Assembly: GCF_000015265.1 (NCBI RefSeq)
Contig: NC_008699.1
Span: 3,968,001 to 4,032,000 of the forward strand
Origin: Nocardioides sp. JS614
GTDB taxonomy: Bacteria; Actinomycetota; Actinomycetes; Propionibacteriales; Nocardioidaceae
Reading direction: 5' to 3'
DNA length: 64,000 nucleotides
Shown: positions 35,059-42,723 of the stretch, piece by piece
How positions within the stretch are numbered: the first letter of the stretch is position 1
How the letters are laid out: every line of letters starts with the position of its first letter
Notes under the pieces: model-generated
What the model was told of the DNA's origin: nothing
The model's input: the letters and a program-made list of their open reading frames with translations, nothing else
The model's database searches: none
Program-made: the position numbers and the translations under genes

Positions 35059-35682
35059 ATGTCTCGCAAGGCGGCCGAACGGTCGAGGAACGAGCGCCGT
35101 GAGCGCGCGGCGAAGGTGCTTCACGACCAGGAGCGGAACCAGCGCCTGCGGCGCGCGGCCGTCTGGCTCGTGGCCCTCGCCGCCGTCGGCGGCATCGTCA
35201 GCGCGATGATGCTGACGTCGCGGCCCCAGTCGTCCGACGACGTCAAGAGCGCGCCGGACTTCACCCTGACCGACACCGCCGGTGCGACCCACAGTCTCAG
35301 TGACCACCGCGGCGACAACGTTCTCCTGTACTTCTCCGAGGGCGCCGGCTGCCAGTCCTGCCTCGTCCAGATGGCCGAGGTCGAGCGCCACATGGACGAG
35401 CTGCGTGACCTTGACGTGACCGTCCTTCCCATCGTGATGAACACCCGCGAGCAGATCCTGCAGGACATGGCTGCCAACGGGGTCCGGACGCCGTTCCTGC
35501 TCGACGACGGCACCGTCTCCGGCGAGTACGGAACCCTGGGCAAGGGGATGCACGCCGGCCTTCCCGGGCACAGCTTCGTGCTCATCGACAGCGAGGGGCG
35601 CCAGCGCTGGTACGGCGAGTACCCGTCGATGTGGCTCGCCCCCGAGAAGCTCATCGACGAGGTCCGCGCGCGTCTGGCGTGA
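35059..35682 (+). CDS. membrane-anchored thioredoxin-like (redoxin) protein
   Basis: A 207-residue protein. Basic cytoplasmic N-terminus, signal anchor ~33-52 (AAVWLVALAAVGGIVSAMM), then an AhpC/TSA-redoxin fold with C98-Q-S-C101 (GAGCQSCLVQM) and PGHSFVLIDSEG. It should act outside the membrane, taking electrons from the CcdA-like protein and reducing oxidised thiols, perhaps copper-damaged proteins. Separated from ccdA by 12 bp with a GAGGAG ribosome-binding site. It is followed by the CsoR box. Confidence 0.87.
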   Translation: MSRKAAERSRNERRERAAKVLHDQERNQRLRRAAVWLVALAAVGGIVSAMMLTSRPQSSDDVKSAPDFTLTDTAGATHSLSDHRGDNVLLYFSEGAGCQSCLVQMAEVERHMDELRDLDVTVLPIVMNTREQILQDMAANGVRTPFLLDDGTVSGEYGTLGKGMHAGLPGHSFVLIDSEGRQRWYGEYPSMWLAPEKLIDEVRARLA

Positions 35683-35723
35683 GCGCCGGCTTGCGAGAAC
35701 GGGACCATGGTCCCTGGGCCACG

Positions 35724-35740
35724 ATACCCCCTAGGGGTAT
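35724..35740. promoter_or_regulatory. CsoR-type operator upstream of csoR-copZ-copA
   Basis: Perfect palindrome ATACCCC-cta-GGGGTAT, 48 bp upstream of the csoR start. It matches the three sites at the left end of the window and implies autoregulation of csoR. Confidence 0.85.
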
Positions 35741-35788
35741 ATTGGCGAGGCGATCAGGAACCGGTGGCAGCTGATGAGGAGGCGGGCC

Positions 35789-36100
35789 GTGCACACGCAC
35801 GCAGCAGCGGATCCCTCCGCCCCGAGCCCGGGGTACATCAACGACAAGGCCGCCTTGCGGGTCAGGTTGCGCCGGATCGAGGGCCAGGTCCGCGGTGTGC
35901 AGCGCCAGGTCGACGAGGACGCGTACTGCGTGGAGATCCTCACCCAGGTCTCCGCCATCACGAGGGCGCTGCAGAGCGTCGCCCTGCTCCTGCTCGAGGA
36001 CCACCTCGAGCACTGCATGTCGCCTCCCGCGACGCCCCAGGAACGGCAGCAGCACGTCACCGAGGCCACCAACGCCATCGCCCGGCTGGTCCGCTCCTAG
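35789..36100 (+). CDS. csoR: CsoR-family copper-sensing transcriptional repressor
   Basis: A 103-residue all-helical repressor. Copper ligands in the CsoR pattern Cys-x24-His-x3-Cys are C47, H72 and C76 (AYCVEILTQ; EDHLEHCM); the spacing is identical to the Mycobacterium CsoR. The DNA-binding RLRRIEGQVRG motif is intact. GTG 35789 is preferred: GAGGAGG lies six bases upstream; an ATG at 35774 would add five residues but has no clear ribosome-binding site. Its own operator lies upstream. It is the likely repressor of all four CsoR palindromes. Confidence 0.93.
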   Translation: MHTHAAADPSAPSPGYINDKAALRVRLRRIEGQVRGVQRQVDEDAYCVEILTQVSAITRALQSVALLLLEDHLEHCMSPPATPQERQQHVTEATNAIARLVRS

Positions 36101-36149
36101 AAGCGACCGGCCCTCCCAACAACAACCCTAGAGACAGACAGGAAGTCCC

Positions 36150-36545
36150 ATGAACGACTCCAGCCCCATCCAGCTCCTGCCGCTGGCCGACGACACATCC
36201 GCCGCCGCGGACTCCTCATCCGGCTGCGGCTGCGGCGGGTGCGGCTGCGGCGAGTCCGGAGCCACCCCGTCCGCGAGCACCGACAGCACCGCAGCTGCTC
36301 AGGATCGCCCCGGCCAGGGCGGTGACGTGACCGGCGAGCACGCCTACTCCGTGCTCGGCATGACCTGCGGTCACTGCGCTCGGGCCGTCACCGCCGAGCT
36401 CGGCGCCCTGGAAGGCGTCACCGATGTCCAGGTGGACCTGGTCGCCGGTGGTGCTTCCACCGTGCGCGTGACCAGCCGCCGGCCACTGAGCGCCGACGCC
36501 GTCGCCGCGGCACTGGCCGAGGCCGGCGAGTACCGCCTCGCCTGA
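36150..36545 (+). CDS. copZ: CopZ-like copper chaperone with Cys-rich N-terminal extension
   Basis: A 131-residue protein. The C-terminal ~70 residues are an HMA domain with the copper site GMTCGHC at ~70-76. The N-terminal half has a Cys/Gly cluster (SGCGCGGCGCGES) near residues 25-37, with five cysteines in nine positions, and an Ala/Ser/Thr linker. The cluster is metallothionein-like and may buffer extra Cu(I). Between csoR and copA; GACAGGAAG precedes ATG 36150. A simpler chaperone is at 95-304. Confidence 0.9.
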   Translation: MNDSSPIQLLPLADDTSAAADSSSGCGCGGCGCGESGATPSASTDSTAAAQDRPGQGGDVTGEHAYSVLGMTCGHCARAVTAELGALEGVTDVQVDLVAGGASTVRVTSRRPLSADAVAAALAEAGEYRLA

Positions 36546-36574
36546 CCGCCGAGACCCATCGACGAGGTAGCCAC

Positions 36575-38932
36575 ATGACGCAGCAGACCGAACCGATACC
36601 CACCACGGAGAGCGAGTCGCCGCAGACGGTCGAGCTCACCATCGGCGGGATGACCTGCACCTCCTGCGCCGCCCGGATCGAGAAGAAGCTGGCGAAGATC
36701 GACGGCGTGGTCGCCTCGGTCAACTACGCGACGGAGAAGGCCCGGGTCACGTACGTCGCACCGGTGACCGTCGACCAGCTGGTATCGGTCGTCGAGGCCA
36801 CCGGGTACACGGCAGCTCAGCACGAGTCCGTCCCGACGGCCCCGGAGGGCGGCGCCGGGACGGACAGCACCGAGGCCGCGCCCGATCCAGCGACCGCCGC
36901 CTGGCACCGCCGGCTGACGATCTCGGCGGTGCTGACGCTCCCCGTCCTCCTGCTGGCGATGGTTCCCGCGCTGCAGTTCGACAACTGGCAGTGGATCTCC
37001 CTCACGTTGGCATCGCCTGTCGTCGCCTGGGGGGCCTGGCCGTTCCACCGCGCGGCCGTCGTCAACGCCCGGCATGCGACCGCGACCATGGACACCTTGA
37101 TCTCCGTGGGCGTCACGGCCGCCTACCTGTGGTCCTTGTGGGCGCTGCTGTTCACCGATGCCGGGATGACCGGCATGCGGATGCCCTTCCGGCTGCTCCC
37201 GGACGACGCCGGCGGTGCGCACATCTACCTCGAGGTCGCGGCCGCCGTCACGACGTTCATCATCGCGGGGCGCTACTTCGAGGCGCGCGCGAAGCGGCAG
37301 TCCGGCGCAGCCCTCCGCGCACTCCTCGACCTGGGCGCCAAGGACGTCGCCGTGCTGCGCCACTCCAGCGACGGCGCCGCCCGGGAGGTCGAGACCCGGA
37401 TCCCGATCGGCCAGCTGGACGTGGGAGATCGGTTCGTGGTCCGCCCGGGCGAGAAGATCGCCACGGACGGCGTCGTGGAGGAAGGGTCCTCCGCGGTCGA
37501 CGCCTCGATGCTCACCGGTGAGCCGGTCCCGGTCGAGGTCGGCCCCGGTGACCCTGTCGTCGGAGCGACCATCAACGCCGGCGGCCGCCTGGTCGTCAGA
37601 GCCAGCCGGGTGGGTTCGGACACGCAGCTCGCCCAGATGGCGAGCCTCGTCGAGGCGGCCCAGTCCGGGAAGGCCCAGGTACAGCGGCTCGCGGATCGCG
37701 TCTCCGGTGTCTTCGTGCCGATCGTGATCGCGATCTCACTGGCCACCCTCATCACCTGGCTGGCGACCGGGCACACCGCCACCGCGGCCTTCACCGCGGC
37801 GGTCGCCGTGCTGGTCATCGCCTGCCCGTGCGCGCTGGGCCTCGCAACGCCGACCGCGCTGCTCGTCGGCACCGGACGCGGCGCGCAGATCGGCATCCTG
37901 ATCAAGGGCCCGGAGGTGCTCGAATCCACCCGGGTCGTCGACACGATCGTGCTCGACAAGACCGGCACCGTCACCACCGGCAAGATGACGCTCGTCGGGG
38001 CGGTGCCCTCTATCGGAACCGACACCGATCAGCTGCTCGGCCTCGCGGGGGCGCTCGAGGACGCGTCCGAACACCCCATCGGGCGTGCCATCGCCGCCGG
38101 CGCCGCCAGCCTGACCGGCCGACCACTCAGCCCGGTCCAGGGGTTCAGCGCCACCCAGGGGCTCGGCGTGTCGGGAGTCGTCGACGGCCACGAGGTGGTG
38201 GCGGGGCGGCCGAGCTGGCTGCGCGAAGCGTGGGGCCAGGCCCTGGATGAGCCGCTGCTCCGTGCGGTGGCCGATGCCGAGGGGGTCGGCCGGACGGCCG
38301 TCGCCGTCGGTTGGGACGGCGCGGCTCGCGGCGTGGTCATCGTCGCCGACACCCTCAAGCCGACGAGCGTGCAGGCGATCTCCGAGCTCAAGGCACTCGG
38401 GCTCACCCCGGTGCTGCTGACCGGCGACAACCAGCGCGCGGCGCACGCAGTAGCGGCCGAGGTCGGCATCGACGAGGTCATCGCCGAGGTCCTGCCGGCG
38501 GACAAGGTAGGCGTGGTCGAGCGGCTCAGGGCCGAGGGTCACACGGTCGCGATGGTCGGCGACGGCACCAACGACGCTGCCGCGCTCGCAGCCGCCGACC
38601 TCGGCCTTGCGATGGGGACCGGCACGGACGTCGCGATCGAGGCCTCGGACCTCACCCTCGTCCGGGGGGACCTGCGCACCACGGTGGACGCGATCCGACT
38701 GTCGCGCCGGACCCTGCGGACGATCAAGACGAACCTCTTCGCCGCCTTCGTCTACAACGTCGCCGCCATCCCATTGGCGGCGCTGGGCCTGCTCAACCCC
38801 GTGATCGCGGGCGCGGCCATGGCGCTGTCGTCGGTGTCCGTGGTGTCCAACAGCCTGCGCCTGCGCCGGTTCGAGGCCATCTCCGTCCAGCGGTCCACGA
38901 CTGGCGAAGTCGAGCCCATGACCGGCACCTGA
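36575..38932 (+). CDS. copA: copper-exporting P1B-type ATPase
   Basis: A 785-residue Cu(I) exporter. One N-terminal HMA domain (C28, C31 in GGMTCTSCAARI); eight membrane helices; the transmembrane C417-P-C419 metal site in IACPCALGLATPTALLVG; phosphorylation D461 in DKTGTVTTG; nucleotide-binding SEHPIG; hinge GDGTNDAAALAAADLG. The N and YN/MxxSS residues of the P1B-1 subgroup are visible in VYNVAAIPLAA and MALSSVSVVSNSLRL. It pumps Cu(I) out of the cytoplasm. Last gene of the csoR-copZ-copA operon. Confidence 0.95.
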   Translation: MTQQTEPIPTTESESPQTVELTIGGMTCTSCAARIEKKLAKIDGVVASVNYATEKARVTYVAPVTVDQLVSVVEATGYTAAQHESVPTAPEGGAGTDSTEAAPDPATAAWHRRLTISAVLTLPVLLLAMVPALQFDNWQWISLTLASPVVAWGAWPFHRAAVVNARHATATMDTLISVGVTAAYLWSLWALLFTDAGMTGMRMPFRLLPDDAGGAHIYLEVAAAVTTFIIAGRYFEARAKRQSGAALRALLDLGAKDVAVLRHSSDGAAREVETRIPIGQLDVGDRFVVRPGEKIATDGVVEEGSSAVDASMLTGEPVPVEVGPGDPVVGATINAGGRLVVRASRVGSDTQLAQMASLVEAAQSGKAQVQRLADRVSGVFVPIVIAISLATLITWLATGHTATAAFTAAVAVLVIACPCALGLATPTALLVGTGRGAQIGILIKGPEVLESTRVVDTIVLDKTGTVTTGKMTLVGAVPSIGTDTDQLLGLAGALEDASEHPIGRAIAAGAASLTGRPLSPVQGFSATQGLGVSGVVDGHEVVAGRPSWLREAWGQALDEPLLRAVADAEGVGRTAVAVGWDGAARGVVIVADTLKPTSVQAISELKALGLTPVLLTGDNQRAAHAVAAEVGIDEVIAEVLPADKVGVVERLRAEGHTVAMVGDGTNDAAALAAADLGLAMGTGTDVAIEASDLTLVRGDLRTTVDAIRLSRRTLRTIKTNLFAAFVYNVAAIPLAALGLLNPVIAGAAMALSSVSVVSNSLRLRRFEAISVQRSTTGEVEPMTGT

Positions 38933-38996
38933 CCCGCCGGGGACCCTTCGCCGGCGGCGTCGGACAGCCGTCGAGAGCACACCCCAAGGAGCGACG

Positions 38997-39146
38997 ATGA
39001 ACCGACCGCACCCTCCTCACCACACCGGCCGACGTCCCGACCAAGCCCGTGGAAGCTCCGCGCGGCCTGCGACCCCGGCGGGCGGGCGCGTCCCGGCGCG
39101 GCGTCCCAGCTGCGCCGGTGGACATGACGGAAGGTGGACCGCATGA
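38997..39146 (+). CDS. small His/Arg/Pro-rich peptide coupled to the amidase
   Basis: A 49-codon ORF (MNRPHPPHHTGRRPDQ...) with AAGGAG five bases before the ATG. Its TGA stop overlaps the ATG of the Tat amidase gene (ATGA), the usual sign of translational coupling. It has four histidines in the first ten residues and one cysteine. No family recognised. It could be a leader peptide or a short metal-binding product of the copper operon. The overlap and ribosome-binding site argue for translation, though function is unknown. Confidence 0.5.
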   Translation: MNRPHPPHHTGRRPDQARGSSARPATPAGGRVPARRPSCAGGHDGRWTA

Positions 39147-40918
39147 GCGCGCGCCCCGGACCTCGCCCGACTACGCGTCGACCCTTCCTCGCCGCCCTGG
39201 TCGGAGGTGCCGCGGCCGTCGCCGGGATCGGCGTCGCCGCCCGCAACGGGGTCCTGTCCGGCTCCAGCGAGGGCCCCCCGCGCACCGACGGGGTGCTCCA
39301 GCTCTCCGCCGGGCGGATGGGGGTGGAGTCGCTCGCGGTGCGACTCACCGACGAGATCCTGGCTCTCGAAGAACCTGGCACCTGGCGCACCTCGCGACTG
39401 GCGACGAGCACCCACACCATGGTCGGCTTCACCTGGCGCAGCGGCGAGGTCGAGCCGCACATCGACGTCAGCTCACGCACCGATGGTGCCTGGCAGCCGT
39501 GGTCACGGATGCCCCACGTCCACCACTCGCCCGACGCCGACTCGGGCGAGGCCACCGGCATCGTCGGGACCGAGCTCGCCTGGATCGGGCCGGCGGACGG
39601 CATCCGGCTGCGCATCCGCGACAGCCGGCCGGCGGGTCTCACGATGGTTCTCCTGCATCCGACGCCACTGCCGAGCGACCGGTCGATCGGCCACGCCCGG
39701 GTGGGACGGCGGCGGACACGACGCGCCGGCGGCGAGCCGGCGAGCACTCCCGCCGGCGTCGTACCGCCGCCCGACCTGCTGAGCCGGGCCCAGTGGGGCG
39801 CCGACGAGGGCTGGCGCAAGGGACGGCCCTCCTACGTCGAGACGATCGAGCAGGTCCACGTCCACCACACCGCGAACAGCAACACCTACGCGCGCACGGA
39901 CGTCCCCGCGCTGATCCGCGGCATGTACGCGTACCACACCCAGAGCCTGGGCTGGTCGGACATCGCGTACAACTTCCTGGTGGACCGGTTCGGTCGGGCC
40001 TGGGTCGGCCGCGCGGGTGGTCCCGCCAAGCCGGTGCGCGGCGCGCACACCCTCGGCTTCAACGCCACGTCGGCAGGGATCGCCGCCATCGGCAACTTCG
40101 ACCAGGCCACGCCCAGCCGGGCGGTCCTCGGTGCGTTCGCCCGGATCGCCGCGTGGAAGCTCCACCCCTACGACCGGAACCCCGAGGGACGCACCATCGT
40201 GACCTCCGAGGGCAGCGACAAGTTCCGAGCCGGCAGGCGGGTGACCCTGCCCGTCATCGACGGGCACCGGGACACCAACGACACCGCCTGCCCCGGGCAG
40301 CACCTCTACGACGAGCTGCCCGAGATCCGACGGCGCACCCAGGTCCGGATCGACCGCTTCAACCGGGCAGGACAGGTCGAGATCACCGAACCCTTCACCG
40401 CGGCCGGGACCCCGGTGGATGGCGAGCTGCTCACCGTGAGTCCGGGAGCCTGGGCGCCTGCGGCCGCATCGGCGGCATACACCTGGATGCGGGACGGCGA
40501 GCCGCTCGGCTCCGCAGCCACCGCCGATCGGCGGCTGTCCACAGACGACGTGGGAGCGCAGATGACCGTCCGGGTCGACCTCACGGCCGAGGGGTACGAG
40601 CCCGCGAGCCAGGTCGTGACCTTCCCCGACCCGGTGCGCTCGCGCACCCGGATCGACGTCGCGGCAGTCGGACGGCGCGGGCGCGCCGTCGTCCGGGTCA
40701 CGATCGAGACACCGGGGCTCGACGTACCCTTCGATGACTCGGTGACGATCACGTTCGCCGGGCACAGTCGGACGGTCGCGGCCACTGACGGGCGGGCCCG
40801 CGTGGTCTTCCGCGACCTCGCACCCGGGCGGTACGAGGCCCGGGTCGACTTCGCCGGAGGCCCGACCGCCGCCGGTGCGAGCGCGACGGACACCGCCACC
40901 GTCAGACCGTCCGGGTGA
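39143..40918 (+). CDS. Tat-exported N-acetylmuramoyl-L-alanine amidase (PGRP/Amidase_2 type)
   Basis: A 591-residue exported protein. The N-terminus has a twin-arginine signal (TTRRPFLAALVGGAAAVAG). After a ~150-residue beta domain, a peptidoglycan-recognition/amidase domain spans ~215-400: LLSRAQWGADEGW, zinc ligands H241/H242 in HVHHTANSN, H375 and C383 in GHRDTNDTACPG, and AGGNFD-like IAAIGNFDQ. The C-terminal ~190 residues look like Ig-like beta domains. It cuts between muramic acid and the stem peptide. ATG 39143 was preferred (GGAAGG upstream). Its start overlaps the small ORF. Confidence 0.88.
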   Translation: MSARPGPRPTTRRPFLAALVGGAAAVAGIGVAARNGVLSGSSEGPPRTDGVLQLSAGRMGVESLAVRLTDEILALEEPGTWRTSRLATSTHTMVGFTWRSGEVEPHIDVSSRTDGAWQPWSRMPHVHHSPDADSGEATGIVGTELAWIGPADGIRLRIRDSRPAGLTMVLLHPTPLPSDRSIGHARVGRRRTRRAGGEPASTPAGVVPPPDLLSRAQWGADEGWRKGRPSYVETIEQVHVHHTANSNTYARTDVPALIRGMYAYHTQSLGWSDIAYNFLVDRFGRAWVGRAGGPAKPVRGAHTLGFNATSAGIAAIGNFDQATPSRAVLGAFARIAAWKLHPYDRNPEGRTIVTSEGSDKFRAGRRVTLPVIDGHRDTNDTACPGQHLYDELPEIRRRTQVRIDRFNRAGQVEITEPFTAAGTPVDGELLTVSPGAWAPAAASAAYTWMRDGEPLGSAATADRRLSTDDVGAQMTVRVDLTAEGYEPASQVVTFPDPVRSRTRIDVAAVGRRGRAVVRVTIETPGLDVPFDDSVTITFAGHSRTVAATDGRARVVFRDLAPGRYEARVDFAGGPTAAGASATDTATVRPSG

Positions 40919-40955
40919 CCGGACGCGATCCAGCCGAGCCGAGCAGGAGGTCCCG

Positions 40956-41546
40956 ATGCCAGCCATGTCCGTCCTCGAGGCGGCGTTCTGCCGCAGCGGA
41001 CCCTGGCGCGCGATCGCGCGGCGGGCGATCCTTCCCTGGGCACTCCAGGGGGTGGAGCTCCATGGCGAGGTGCTCGAGCTCGGCAGCGGCAGCGGGGCCA
41101 TGGCGGTTGGCGTCGCCCGCTCCTTTCCCTCCGTGCAGCTCACGGTGAGCGACGTCGACCCGGCGATGGTCGCGGCGGCAGCCCGGCTCCTCGGCGATCG
41201 CGGGAACGTCATCGTCGACCAGGCCGACGTCACGGCACTGCCCTATCCGGACGGCGCCTTCGAGTTCGTCACGAGCTGTCTGATGCTGCATCACGTGGTC
41301 GACTGGAGGCGCGGACTGCAGGAGGTCGCCCGAGTGCTCCGTCCGGGCGGCACGTTCGTCGGATACGACCTCGCGGACACCTCGATCGCAAGCGCGGTCC
41401 ATGTCATCGACCGCTCGCCCTATCTCCTGCTCGACCCCGATGACCTGCACCGGGAGCTCCTGGAAGCAGGGTTCGTCGATGTCGCCGTGCGAGCCGGCTT
41501 CGCCGGGACCGTGGCGAGGTTCCTCGCCCGTCGGTCAACGCCATGA
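40956..41546 (+). CDS. class I SAM-dependent methyltransferase
   Basis: A 196-residue methyltransferase. Motif I is VLELGSGSGAM; motif II acidic residue in VSDVDPAM; post-I and motif III/IV in TALPYPDGAFEFVTSCLMLHHV; and RVLRPGGTFVGYDLAD. It is a UbiE/COQ5-like small-molecule or lipid methylase. GAGCAGGAGG precedes ATG 40956. Coupled to the DUF2752 gene (ATGA overlap). Substrate unknown. Confidence 0.85.
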   Translation: MPAMSVLEAAFCRSGPWRAIARRAILPWALQGVELHGEVLELGSGSGAMAVGVARSFPSVQLTVSDVDPAMVAAAARLLGDRGNVIVDQADVTALPYPDGAFEFVTSCLMLHHVVDWRRGLQEVARVLRPGGTFVGYDLADTSIASAVHVIDRSPYLLLDPDDLHRELLEAGFVDVAVRAGFAGTVARFLARRSTP

Positions 41547-42001
41547 GCACATCGGGGCCGGTCACGGCGGATCGGCTGCGGATCACCTGGTCGCCGCGCG
41601 ACGAGTGGAGGACGCTGACGGCCCTGGCGGTCGTCGGTGCCCTGCTCGCTGCCGCGATGGCGCTCTTCGGGCTGCCTCCCGTCGACCTCCACGGCCCGCT
41701 CCACCGGATGGGCATCATGGATCCCTTCTGCGGAGGCACGCGAGCCACCCGATTCGCCGCCCGCGGCGACCTCGGCCGCGCCTGGACCTACAACCCGCTC
41801 GGTGTCGTCGTCGTCCTCGGCGCGCTGGGAGTGCTGGGCCGCGCGGTGGTCGGGGTGGCCTCGCGACGCTGGCTGACCGTCGAGGTGCGGCTGGGTCGTC
41901 GCGGCCGGCAGGTCGTCCTGGCCGTCGTGATCCTCCTGCTCGTGGCCCTGGAGATCCGCCAGCAGTCGCGGGTCGACCTGCTTCTGGTGCCGACACACTG
42001 A
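41543..42001 (+). CDS. DUF2752 family membrane protein
   Basis: A 152-residue protein with three hydrophobic segments. The conserved DUF2752 motif FCGGTRATRFAARGDLGRAWTYNPL is present, with cysteine and the CxxTR core. Family function is unknown, although members are often near metabolic or envelope genes. ATG 41543 overlaps the methyltransferase stop. Confidence 0.82.
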   Translation: MSTSGPVTADRLRITWSPRDEWRTLTALAVVGALLAAAMALFGLPPVDLHGPLHRMGIMDPFCGGTRATRFAARGDLGRAWTYNPLGVVVVLGALGVLGRAVVGVASRRWLTVEVRLGRRGRQVVLAVVILLLVALEIRQQSRVDLLLVPTH

Positions 42002-42017
42002 CCAGCTGAGGCGGTCG

Positions 42018-42281
42018 TCAGAGTCGGTCCGGGACGCTGTCCTGGAGGCGGGAGAACACCAGCTGCGGCGCGCCGAGGACCACGACTGCCAGGGCCAGCG
42101 CCAGAAGACCGCGAGCGAGCAGCTCGTCGGGCAGGTGCTCGAGAGCCGTGCGGCGCCGGTCGTCTGTGGTCCCGACCCAGAACGCGCGCTGCAGAAGGAG
42201 CACCGACTCCGCGACCGGGTTGGTGTCCTGCCAACCGAACCGGCCCCCGGAACGGTTGCCCACGCACCGCCGGCCCGGCAC
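42018..42281 (-). CDS. hypothetical protein, possible single-pass membrane protein
   Basis: An 87-residue ORF opposite to its neighbours. The C-terminal half has one hydrophobic helix (LLARGLLALALAVVVLGAP); the N-terminal part (MPGRRCVGNRSGGRF) is basic and may be over-extended. No family recognised. It may be a real small gene or a remnant; codon pattern is only weakly convincing. Confidence 0.35.
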   Translation of the reverse strand: MPGRRCVGNRSGGRFGWQDTNPVAESVLLLQRAFWVGTTDDRRRTALEHLPDELLARGLLALALAVVVLGAPQLVFSRLQDSVPDRL

Positions 42282-42367
42282 GAGCGACCCACGGATGCAG
42301 CAGGCGAGCCCGAAATACTATCGACCTTCGTAGAGCGGCCCGAGCCCGCAAGAGGATCGGCCGACCC

Positions 42368-42406
42368 CGGGACCAAGGTCCCGACTTGATCAGGTCCTTG
42401 GTCCCG
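42368..42406. promoter_or_regulatory. 11-bp inverted repeat with DosR-like GGGAC-N4-GTCCC core
   Basis: CGGGACCAAGG (42368-42378) pairs perfectly with CCTTGGTCCCG (42396-42406). The left arm itself continues to GGGACCAAGGTCCC, a palindrome with the GGGAC-N4-GTCCC core seen in DosR/DevR-type boxes. It lies ~50 bp upstream of the putative -10 of the cysteine operon. It may be an operator or the terminator of the minus-strand ORF. Confidence 0.5.
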
Positions 42407-42454
42407 AGTGCGGACGCATCATGAGAACACCCGCCCAGGGCCACTCGGCACCCC

Positions 42455-42460
42455 TAAGGT
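42455..42460 (+). promoter_or_regulatory. putative -10 element of the sulfur-assimilation operon
   Basis: TAAGGT matches the actinobacterial -10 (TANNNT). It is 7 nt from the ATG at 42468, the spacing expected if transcription starts at the A of the ATG (leaderless mRNA). I see no convincing -35. Confidence 0.5.
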
Positions 42461-42467
42461 CTGGCCC

Positions 42468-42563
42468 ATGATCCGGACGCGCTGTCGTGACCAGGTGGGG
42501 CAGATGATCCCCAGCCTGAGCGACTGTTGCTCGAGCGCGCCCGCCCCGCTGCGAATGCGCTGA
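42468..42563 (+). CDS. leaderless cysteine-containing leader peptide (putative attenuator)
   Basis: A 31-codon ORF, MIRTRCRDQVG...SLSDCCSSAPAPL..., containing C6 and a C20-C21 pair. It begins at the predicted transcription start and lies 160 bp before the sulfite reductase gene. In mycobacteria, leaderless short ORFs with cysteine tracts act as cysteine-responsive attenuators of sulfur-assimilation operons. The location, start and Cys-Cys pair fit this well. The region after the stop (42564-42723) holds GC-rich hairpins, such as CGACCAC-gcc-GTGGTCG at 42661-42677, which could be the alternative structures. Confidence 0.6.
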   Translation: MIRTRCRDQVGQMIPSLSDCCSSAPAPLRMR

Positions 42564-42723
42564 GCGCGTCGCACTCTCCGCTCGAGGCCACGGGCCCCAG
42601 TCCTGAGGCTCGAGTCCTGGCCGGCGCGCGCCTTCGACCTTCTCGTCGCCTCGGCGACATCGACCACGCCGTGGTCGGTCGACCGGCCGACCCGTCGACC
42701 CTCGAACCATCCGGAGCACCCTC

